From the NCBI GenBank assembly GCA_034437215.1, contig DAOTVC010000095.1, positions 1 through 23,319 on the forward strand: DNA of 23,319 bases, in the 5' to 3' direction. Of the stretch, positions 1-6,559 are shown in pieces (positions within the stretch are counted from its first letter, which is position 1; the number at the start of each line of letters is the position of its first letter). This DNA comes from DAOTVC01 sp034437215. GTDB lineage: Bacteria; Chloroflexota; Anaerolineae; B4-G1; SLSP01. Both the position numbers and the translations under genes were made by a program. The notes under the pieces were generated by a model. That model was not told where the DNA came from. It saw nothing but the letters and a program-made list of their open reading frames with translations, and made no database searches.

Positions 1-1
1 C

Positions 2-718
2 TACGTGACCTTCGACAGCGTCCAGGTGGGCGCCATGCAGGCGCAGTACCTGGTGGACCGCGCCGAGGGTGAGGGCAATCCCCTCTACCTGTACGCGGGT
101 GCGGCTTCGGACAACAACGCCTTCCTCTTCTTCCGGGGCGCGTGGCAGGTGCTGCAGCCCTACATCGCCGACGGCACCTTCGAGGTCGTGAACTCCAGCG
201 AAGCGGTGGACCTGCAGGACAAGGCGGAGCTGACGCGTGACGAAGAGGCCGCGATCATCGGTCAGATCACCACGAACTGGGACTTCAACACCGCCAAGAA
301 CCTGGCCGAGGCCAACCTGACGTCGGCGTCCGCCGATCAGAAGGGCGAGGTCTTCATCCTGGCCCCGAACGACGGCACGGCGCGCGCCATCGCCGACGCC
401 TTCGCCGCCGACAGTGACATCACCGACTACATCGTCACCGGACAGGACGCCGAGAAGGCCTCCGTCCAGTACATCATCGACGGCAAGCAGTCCATGACCG
501 TCTTCAAGGACGTCCGGACGCTGGTCGCCGACGCCATCAACGCCGCCGTCGCCCTGGTCGAGGGCAACGAGCCCAACGCCACGGGTGAGTACGACAACGG
601 CGCCACCATGGTGCCCGCCATCCAGTCGCCTGTCATCGCGGTCGACCAGGACAACGTTCAAGAGGCTCTGATCGACTCCGGCTACTACGACGCCGGCGAG
701 TTCGAGAATCTGCCCTAA
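2..718 (+). CDS. Sugar ABC transporter substrate-binding protein, ChvE/XylF-like (5' end missing)
   Basis: This is the C-terminal part (about 238 residues) of an extracytoplasmic sugar-binding protein. The reading frame is open from the first complete codon (tac at 2-4), so the true start lies before the window; the GTG at 5 is internal. The segment GAASDNNAFLFFRGA, the long helix-rich middle and the tail with PVIAVDQDNVQEALIDSGYY resemble the type-I periplasmic-binding (Peripla_BP_4) fold of the ChvE/multiple-monosaccharide binding family. The next two genes are the matching ATPase and permease, which fits the usual order of such operons. Family knowledge suggests capture of xylose, glucose, galactose or arabinose-type monosaccharides, but the sugar cannot be read from this fragment. 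The stop is followed by a strong stem-loop at 765-811, as is common after highly expressed binding-protein genes. Confidence 0.9.
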   Translation, partial: YVTFDSVQVGAMQAQYLVDRAEGEGNPLYLYAGAASDNNAFLFFRGAWQVLQPYIADGTFEVVNSSEAVDLQDKAELTRDEEAAIIGQITTNWDFNTAKNLAEANLTSASADQKGEVFILAPNDGTARAIADAFAADSDITDYIVTGQDAEKASVQYIIDGKQSMTVFKDVRTLVADAINAAVALVEGNEPNATGEYDNGATMVPAIQSPVIAVDQDNVQEALIDSGYYDAGEFENLP

Positions 719-764
719 GGCCTCGCGTAAGCTCGCCCTCTCAGGGTAGAGCGTAGTCTTTAAG

Positions 765-811
765 GTCCGGGGGGGACGCGCTGCGAATTGCTACAGCGTC
801 ACCCCCCGGAC
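765..811 (+). promoter_or_regulatory. Stem-loop between binding-protein gene and ATPase gene
   Basis: GTCCGGGGGG (765-774) pairs perfectly with CCCCCCGGAC (802-811). An inner stem continues with GAC and GCTG against CAGCGTC, with a two-base bulge. No T-run follows, so it is not a classical terminator. Known binding-protein operons often use such a hairpin to protect the upstream message and lower expression of the ATPase and permease; that role here is inferred. Confidence 0.6.
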
Positions 812-879
812 GCGGGTCTAGTGGTTGCTTGCACATGGAAAGAACACTAGAGCGGTCGTTACCTGAACGGAGAGGCGTT

Positions 880-2406
880 ATGAGCACACCGATACTGGAG
901 ATGCGGAATATCACGAAGACCTTCCCCGGCGTGAAGGCCCTAGATGACGTCACCTTCAGCGTCGCAAGGGGTGAGATTCACGGTCTGGTCGGGGAGAACG
1001 GTGCGGGCAAGTCTACTTTGATGAAGGTGTTGAGCGGTGTCTACCCTTACGGCAATTATTCCGGAGAAATCATCTTTAAGGGCGAGCGGAAGAGATTCGA
1101 CAGCATCAGCGAAAGTCAGGAGGCGGGCATCGCCATCATCTATCAGGAGCTGGCTCTCATTTCGGAGATGACGGTCTACGAGAACATCTTTCTCGGTCAA
1201 GAGATCAGCAAAGGGATCGTGGTCGATTGGAATGAGACGATCAAGCGGACCGACGAGCTGCTACGGCGCGTGGGCCTCGATGTAAATCCCTCGCTGAAGG
1301 TCAGGGACCTGGGGGTGGGCAAACAGCAACTCGTGGAGATTGCCAAGGCGCTGCACCGTGACGTGCAATTACTCATTCTGGATGAGCCGACCGCCGCCCT
1401 GAACGAGGCTGACAGCGAAAACCTGCTCAATCTCCTGCGCAAACAGAGGGAGCAGGGTGTCACCTGTATTTTGATCTCCCACAAACTCAGAGAGGTCATC
1501 GAGGTGGCCGATACGGTCACGGTCCTGCGGGACGGGCAGACGGTGTCCACCCTGGACGCCGACGCGGGTGAAGTATCGGAACCCATTCTCATCAAGCACA
1601 TGGTGGGACGAGCGATCAACAACATCTATCCCGACCGCGAGGGGCACCGGCCCTCCGAGGAGGTCGTCCTCGAGGTACGTGACTGGTCTGCCTACGCCCC
1701 GCGATTGGAGCGGGATATTCTCCAGAACATCAACATCAACGTGAAAAAGGGTGAGATTGTGGGGTTAGCGGGGCTCATGGGTTCGGGGCGCACCGAGCTG
1801 GCTCTGAGCATTTTCGGAAATCCGGAGGGATACCGTCGCCAGGGCGAGGTGGTCGTGCGCGGTGAAACGCGGCACTTCGGCCACCCGCACGACGCCATCA
1901 AGGCCGGGATCGCCTACTTGACGGAAGATCGTAAGGATAAGGGCTTGATTTTGATCCAGGATGTCAAGGAGAACATCACACTGGCCAACTTGCGGACGAT
2001 CGCGAAGCAGGGCGTGATCGACGACAACGCTGAGATTCAGGTGGCAAACGACTATCGCAAGTCCCTCGACATCAGGACTCCCAGCGTCGAGCAGCGCGTG
2101 CAGAATCTGAGCGGCGGCAACCAGCAGAAGGTCTCGCTGGGGAAGTGGTTGTTTGTCAAGCCCGACATACTGATCTTGGACGAGCCCACACGCGGTATCG
2201 ACGTGGGGGCTAAGTACGAGATCTACACCATCATGAATCAGCTGGTGAGCGAAGGTATGAGCATCATCATGATTTCATCAGAGTTACCCGAGATTCTGGG
2301 CATGAGTGATAGAATCTACGTCGTGTCGGGTGGCAAGATCGCCGGCGAGATGCCCGTCGAGGAAGCCACGCAAGAGAAGATCATGGATCTGGCGACGGAT
2401 TACTGA
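880..2406 (+). CDS. Multiple-monosaccharide ABC transporter ATP-binding protein (XylG/MmsA-like)
   Basis: This 508-residue protein has two ABC ATPase domains, the form used by carbohydrate-uptake (CUT2) importers such as RbsA, XylG and MmsA. The first domain has Walker A GENGAGKST (about residues 38-46), Q-loop IYQELALI, signature LGVGKQQ, Walker B LLILDEPTAAL and H-loop ISHKL. The second has the degenerate P-loop GLMGSGRTE typical of this family (about 298-306), signature LSGGNQQK and Walker B ILDEPTRGID. I chose the ATG at 880 over the GTG/ATG codons from 829 because GGAGAGG sits just upstream and the protein then begins MSTPILEMRNITK, like its relatives. It is cytoplasmic and would drive the permease encoded 12 bases downstream. 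The two genes are clearly co-transcribed. Confidence 0.93.
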   Translation: MSTPILEMRNITKTFPGVKALDDVTFSVARGEIHGLVGENGAGKSTLMKVLSGVYPYGNYSGEIIFKGERKRFDSISESQEAGIAIIYQELALISEMTVYENIFLGQEISKGIVVDWNETIKRTDELLRRVGLDVNPSLKVRDLGVGKQQLVEIAKALHRDVQLLILDEPTAALNEADSENLLNLLRKQREQGVTCILISHKLREVIEVADTVTVLRDGQTVSTLDADAGEVSEPILIKHMVGRAINNIYPDREGHRPSEEVVLEVRDWSAYAPRLERDILQNININVKKGEIVGLAGLMGSGRTELALSIFGNPEGYRRQGEVVVRGETRHFGHPHDAIKAGIAYLTEDRKDKGLILIQDVKENITLANLRTIAKQGVIDDNAEIQVANDYRKSLDIRTPSVEQRVQNLSGGNQQKVSLGKWLFVKPDILILDEPTRGIDVGAKYEIYTIMNQLVSEGMSIIMISSELPEILGMSDRIYVVSGGKIAGEMPVEEATQEKIMDLATDY

Positions 2407-2418
2407 GGAGGCTAAGGG

Positions 2419-3594
2419 ATGTTTTTCAGGCATTTACAGACGGTCTTGAAAGAGAATATCCGCGAGTATGGCATGTATATTGCCCTGTTTGTGATTATCG
2501 TGATTTTCACTATCACCACGGATGGGAAATTTATCTCTTCGCGCAACATCAGCAACCTGCTGAACCAGACGGGATACATCGCGGTTCTGGCGGTCGGTAT
2601 GACGCTGGTGATCGTCATCCGGCACATCGATCTGTCGGTAGGCTTTCTCGCCGGCTTCCTGGGAGCGGTAGCGGCCGTGGCCCTGCAGTTCTGGGGACTG
2701 CCGATCTACCTAGTCATTCCCATGACCCTGGGCCTCGGTGTGCTCGCCGGATCAATCACTGCCTATCCTATAGCGCAGTTGGGTATTCCCTCCTTCGTTG
2801 CTTCACTGGCCGGCTGGTTGATCTACCGGGGTGCCCTGCTGCTGGTGACGGCTGCTACCGGCACCATCATCATCCAAGACGAAGCCTTCAATGCCATCGG
2901 CAACGGTTACGTTCCCGACATCGAACTCGGGTTTTGGCCGGAGGTTCACAAGATCACGCTGCTGTTGGGGGTACTGGGAATTGCAGCCTTTATCGTCAGC
3001 GCCATCAACAGCCGGCGGCATAAGCAGGCCTACGACTTCGAGGTGCTGCCGAGGGACATGTTTGTTCTGAAGCTGCTCTTCGTGTCGGCGCTGGTCGGTG
3101 TCATCACCTGGATCCTGGCGGGCTACAATGGTCTTTCGTGGACCGTGGTTGTCGTGCTCCTGGTGGTCGCGATCTACCAGTTCATCACCACCCAGACGGT
3201 GTTAGGACGACACATCTACGCCATCGGCGGCAATCCCGACGCCGCGGAGTTGAGCGGCATCAGCGTCAAGAAACTGACCTTCGTGGTCTTTGCCTCCATG
3301 GGCATGCTCTCCGCCCTGTCGGGCATTCTCTTCGCCTCGCGTCTACAGTCTGCTACCACACAGGCCGGCACGCTCTTCGAGCTGGACGCCATCGCCGCGG
3401 CCTACATCGGCGGCGTCTCCGCCGCCGGCGGTGTTGGCAGCGTTACGGGCTCGCTTATCGGAGCGCTGGTCTACATGTCCTTGACGAGCGGCATGAACCT
3501 GATGAACGTGGACATCGCCTACCAGTACGTCGTGCGGGGTGCCGTACTCGCCGCGGCTGTGATCTTCGACGTCGCTACCCGCCGTTCCAAGTAA
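2419..3594 (+). CDS. Multiple-monosaccharide ABC transporter permease (XylH/MmsB-like)
   Basis: This 391-residue integral membrane protein has about ten hydrophobic segments. It carries the family motif of CUT2 permeases (BPD_transp_2): RHIDLSVGFLAGFLGAVAA near residue 70 and GRHIYAIGGNPDAAELSGI near residue 255, the latter being the cytoplasmic EAA-like loop that contacts the ATPase. Length and layout match XylH/MmsB. The ATG follows AGGAGG with good spacing and lies 12 bases after the ATPase stop. It forms the membrane channel for the sugar delivered by the binding protein at the left edge. The gene ends about 75 bases before a 31-base palindrome, and the kinase gene begins shortly after that. 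Confidence 0.92.
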   Translation: MFFRHLQTVLKENIREYGMYIALFVIIVIFTITTDGKFISSRNISNLLNQTGYIAVLAVGMTLVIVIRHIDLSVGFLAGFLGAVAAVALQFWGLPIYLVIPMTLGLGVLAGSITAYPIAQLGIPSFVASLAGWLIYRGALLLVTAATGTIIIQDEAFNAIGNGYVPDIELGFWPEVHKITLLLGVLGIAAFIVSAINSRRHKQAYDFEVLPRDMFVLKLLFVSALVGVITWILAGYNGLSWTVVVVLLVVAIYQFITTQTVLGRHIYAIGGNPDAAELSGISVKKLTFVVFASMGMLSALSGILFASRLQSATTQAGTLFELDAIAAAYIGGVSAAGGVGSVTGSLIGALVYMSLTSGMNLMNVDIAYQYVVRGAVLAAAVIFDVATRRSK

Positions 3595-3669
3595 GCTTCC
3601 GGTGTCCGGACGTCGATCCACAGAATAGTATGGGTGTGTTTAACCCAGTTCTAAGCTATCCCGGTTGAA

Positions 3670-3700
3670 GCGTGAAACGTGAGATTCTCACGTTTCACGC
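3670..3700 (+). terminator. Perfect palindrome, possible terminator or operator
   Basis: GCGTGAAACGTGAGA (3670-3684) and TCTCACGTTTCACGC (3686-3700) are perfect inverted repeats around a single T. In RNA this gives a stem of about 13 pairs with a tight loop. It is followed by CTTGGCTTAACTTAAC rather than a clean T-run, so termination would be weak. It lies between the permease gene and the kinase gene. It could equally be a DNA operator, because both arms contain the repeated word CGTGA. Confidence 0.5.
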
Positions 3701-3745
3701 CTTGGCTTAACTTAACTGAAACAGACCTATTGGATGGGATATCGT

Positions 3746-5347
3746 ATGACACCCGGCGACAAAGCGTTCTTGAGCGTACGGCATCTCTCACAGCAGTTCG
3801 GTGCGGTCCCGGCACTGGTGGACGTGACCTTTTCCATCGAGCCGGGAGAGGTTCTCGGCGTGGTCGGTCAACGGGGCGCCGGCAAGTCCACCCTCTTCGG
3901 GCTCCTCAGCGGCGTCTATACTCCACAAAGCGGTGAGATTACCGTCGCAGGGAGGGCGGTCACCTTCCATACCGTCTCCCAGGCCCAACGCCTGGGGATC
4001 GTGGCCGTTCACCAGTCCCCCCAACTCGTCAACGAGATGGACGTGGCGACCAATATCTTCCTGGGCGCAGAACTGCGACGTCGAAGATGGCGCATCCTGC
4101 CCCAAGAGCAGAGGATGCGGCACCTCACGCGCAAGTTCCTGTCGGACTTTGACATGCCTCCCGAATTGGCGCAGGAGGTCGTCGCCAACCTCTCCGACGA
4201 GCAACGCCAGGTCGTGGCCCTGGGGCACGCGCTGTTACGCCCTTCCCGCCTGCTGCTGTTGGACAACGCCCTGGAGGCTTTGAGCTACGCCCGGCAGCAG
4301 AGACTTCTCGATCGCATCCGCCTCTTGGCCGACGAGGGTGCCGCTGTTATTCTCAGCAGTGACGACCTCAAGCAGGTCTTCGCGGTCACCGATCACATCC
4401 TCGTTCTCTATCAGGGCTATCAGGTGGCCCTGCACCGTACCGGTGAGACGACGCCGCGGGAGATCGTGGAACTGATCGTGGGCTCCAACCGCCAGGAGCA
4501 GGTTACACCGGTCATCTGGGCTTTCGAGAGCTACCATGCAGCACAGCAGCAGGTCGAGGAGCTGCGGCGTACGCAGGTGGAACTTCGCCAGAGCCTGGAG
4601 GCACAGGATTCCCTCAACCGCCAGCTGATCGAGCGCCTGCAGGACCAACTGGAAGCGCTCGATCGCTTGAACCTCGCGCTACAGGAGGCCAGCCGGCGGC
4701 TGATCACCGAACGGGAGGCCGAGCGCAAGGCATTGGCCCGGGAGCTCCACGATCAGGTCATCCAGGACCTGTTGAGTTACAACTATCAGCTGGAGGAAGC
4801 GGAAAACGAGCTCGACGAACCGTCCCAGAGTCAGGCTCTCAAGCAGATTCGTGAAGGCATCCGGGAGGTTGTGGGGAGCCTGCGTCACCTGTGTAGCGAT
4901 TTGCGCCCCCCGACTATCGACAACCACGGTCTCTCGGCGGCGATTCGTTCGCTGGCCAGCCAATGGAGCAAGCAGACGGGCATTCAGGTGGATCTGGAGA
5001 TGGATCCCGCGTTGGGACGGCTGCCTGAGCCCATCGAGCTCTCGGTCTTTCGCATCGTCCAAGAGGGGCTGCGCAACATCCGCAAGCACGCCGTCGCCAC
5101 ACAAGTGAGTCTCTCCCTCGACCGGACCCCTAAGGCGAGCCTGGTCATGCGCCTGGCCGACAATGGCCACGGGATGGAAGCGCCCCCTGATCTCGCGTCG
5201 TTGACGGAGCAGAAGCACTTCGGACTGGTGGGGATCAGTGAACGCGTCTCGCTGTTAGGTGGGACCCTGCAGCTAAGGCCGGCGCCTGAGGGTGGGGTGG
5301 CGCTGTGCGTCGAGATTCCCAGTCCCTATCCTTCCATTCAGAGCTAG
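3746..5347 (+). CDS. Soluble hybrid protein: degenerate sugar-type ABC ATPase domain fused to NarL-family histidine kinase
   Basis: Of 533 residues, 1-245 form an ABC ATPase domain closest in look to the first domain of the sugar ATPase upstream. It has Walker A GQRGAGKST (41-49) and Q-loop glutamine 90. Key catalytic parts have changed: the signature reads LSDEQRQ (149-155), Walker B reads LLLLDNAL so N174 replaces the catalytic glutamate, and the H-loop reads ILSSDDL so D206 sits where histidine belongs. It may therefore bind ATP but probably cannot hydrolyse it as a normal transporter ATPase does. Residues about 260-330 are a glutamine- and leucine-rich coiled coil. HisKA_3 follows with phospho-acceptor H335 in ARELHDQV, then HATPase_c with N444, DNGHGM (472-477) and FGLVGISERV. 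No membrane segment or signal peptide is visible. ATG 3734, four codons earlier, is an alternative start; 3746 is preferred because GGATGGG precedes it and the alignment to the sugar ATPase begins there. The response regulator follows. Confidence 0.88.
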   Translation: MTPGDKAFLSVRHLSQQFGAVPALVDVTFSIEPGEVLGVVGQRGAGKSTLFGLLSGVYTPQSGEITVAGRAVTFHTVSQAQRLGIVAVHQSPQLVNEMDVATNIFLGAELRRRRWRILPQEQRMRHLTRKFLSDFDMPPELAQEVVANLSDEQRQVVALGHALLRPSRLLLLDNALEALSYARQQRLLDRIRLLADEGAAVILSSDDLKQVFAVTDHILVLYQGYQVALHRTGETTPREIVELIVGSNRQEQVTPVIWAFESYHAAQQQVEELRRTQVELRQSLEAQDSLNRQLIERLQDQLEALDRLNLALQEASRRLITEREAERKALARELHDQVIQDLLSYNYQLEEAENELDEPSQSQALKQIREGIREVVGSLRHLCSDLRPPTIDNHGLSAAIRSLASQWSKQTGIQVDLEMDPALGRLPEPIELSVFRIVQEGLRNIRKHAVATQVSLSLDRTPKASLVMRLADNGHGMEAPPDLASLTEQKHFGLVGISERVSLLGGTLQLRPAPEGGVALCVEIPSPYPSIQS

Positions 5348-5374
5348 CCATGTGCCGTGATCTGCTGCTTTTGA

Positions 5375-5383
5375 TGTTATAAT
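5375..5383 (+). promoter_or_regulatory. Extended -10 promoter, predicted leaderless transcript
   Basis: TGTTATAAT is a perfect extended -10 element (TGn plus TATAAT at 5378-5383). No convincing -35 box is seen, as is usual for this class. The ATG of the response regulator begins seven bases after the -10, about where transcription should start, and no Shine-Dalgarno sequence precedes it. The regulator may therefore be made from a leaderless mRNA, independent of the kinase gene. Confidence 0.6.
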
Positions 5384-5389
5384 AGCCGC

Positions 5390-6442
5390 ATGTCTACAGT
5401 GCGCGTGGTTTTGGCCGACGATCATGCTTTGGTGAGGGCCGGTATCCGCAAGGCTCTGCAAGAAGTACCGGATCTGGAGATCGTTCGCGAGGCGGAGGAT
5501 GGCCCCTCTCTGCGGGAGGCTCTGGAGGTCGCCGAGCCTGATCTGCTTCTCGTCGACGTGACCATGCCCGCTTTCGAACCCCTCTCCGCCGTTCGCCAAA
5601 TTCGCGCCGACTATCCCGACCTGTGCATCCTCGTCATCAGTGCGTACGATGATGACGTCTACGTCCAGGGCCTTCTGGGCGTGGGTGTCAACGGCTACCA
5701 CCTGAAGGATCAGCCTCTCAGCGATCTCAAGCTGGCCGTCCGGCGGGTGCTCTCGGGCGAGCGTTGGATCTCCAGCTCCCTGCTCGATAAGCTCGTCAAC
5801 TATAGCGGTCCGGCGGTTCCCGTCACGCTAACCGCGCGCCAGCGGGACATCCTGCGCCTGCTGCAGGAGGGATTGGACAACCAGAGCGTCGCCCGGCGGT
5901 TGGGATTGAGTGTCAAGACAGTGGAGAACCACCTCACGCGTCTCTATCGGCAGCTGGGTGTGAAGAGCCGTCTGGAGGCGGTAAACTACACCATGCAGCA
6001 TCCCGAGGTCCTCGGTGTCTCCGGACACTCGACGATGCACCGCAACTCTCCTCCCCAACCCCCGGTCGTGACGTCACAGTTCACGCTGCTCTTGTTGGAC
6101 GATAACGGGCGCTACCGCTCCCAGCTCCGGCGCATGATCGGACGGATCTACCCGCAGATCGTCATCTACGAAGCCGAAGAAATCGGGGAAGCGCTCCAGC
6201 TGGTGGAGCGACTGGGCCCCAACCTTGCCCTGGTGGACGTCGTGTTGGGGGACGAGGACGGCATCCGCTGCACCCGGCGCATCCGGGCTCTCGCTCCCGA
6301 AACCCGCGTGGTCCTGGTCAGCGCCTATCCCGACCGCGAGTTTCACCGTCTCGGCCTCGAGGCGGGGGCCATCGCCTTCCTCGACAAGAAGGATCTGGAT
6401 ATGGCAGCCCTGCGCCACATCATCGACGACGTGCTCGAATGA
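5390..6442 (+). CDS. Response regulator with REC-LuxR HTH-REC architecture
   Basis: The 350-residue protein starts as a normal NarL/FixJ regulator. Its receiver domain (4-122) has acidic pair D10/D11, phospho-acceptor D56 and K106. The LuxR-type HTH (about 145-205) has LTARQRDILRLLQEG and SVKTVENHLTRLYRQLGV. After a proline-rich linker (about 210-230) comes a second complete receiver domain with D237/D238, D283 in NLALVDVVLG and lysines K333/K334. Most NarL-type regulators end after the HTH at roughly 210-220 residues, so the C-terminal receiver is an addition. The gene lies 42 bases after the hybrid kinase, and the two very likely form a pair. Likely targets are the sugar transporter operon or the exported protein downstream, but this is inferred from position only. 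The start rests on the promoter placement and on the family N-terminus. Confidence 0.92.
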   Translation: MSTVRVVLADDHALVRAGIRKALQEVPDLEIVREAEDGPSLREALEVAEPDLLLVDVTMPAFEPLSAVRQIRADYPDLCILVISAYDDDVYVQGLLGVGVNGYHLKDQPLSDLKLAVRRVLSGERWISSSLLDKLVNYSGPAVPVTLTARQRDILRLLQEGLDNQSVARRLGLSVKTVENHLTRLYRQLGVKSRLEAVNYTMQHPEVLGVSGHSTMHRNSPPQPPVVTSQFTLLLLDDNGRYRSQLRRMIGRIYPQIVIYEAEEIGEALQLVERLGPNLALVDVVLGDEDGIRCTRRIRALAPETRVVLVSAYPDREFHRLGLEAGAIAFLDKKDLDMAALRHIIDDVLE

Positions 6443-6559
6443 GCTAGGATAACCGCGCTCTCCCAGATCCTCTTGAATACTTCTGCCTCGAGTCTGTCGA
6501 GGGGGTGGCGGCTTGCTCCCTATCCTCTTGCAGACAACCACTCAAAAGGGGAAACTCTT

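Noticed and set aside
3138..3668. 176-codon frame overlapping the end of the permease gene
   Set aside because: The R- and H-rich product is a typical off-frame reading of a GC-rich membrane protein gene.
6486..6502. CCTCGA-GTCTG-TCGAGG hairpin as a terminator after the regulator gene
   Set aside because: It has only six pairs and is followed by GGGGTGG rather than T residues; too weak to call.
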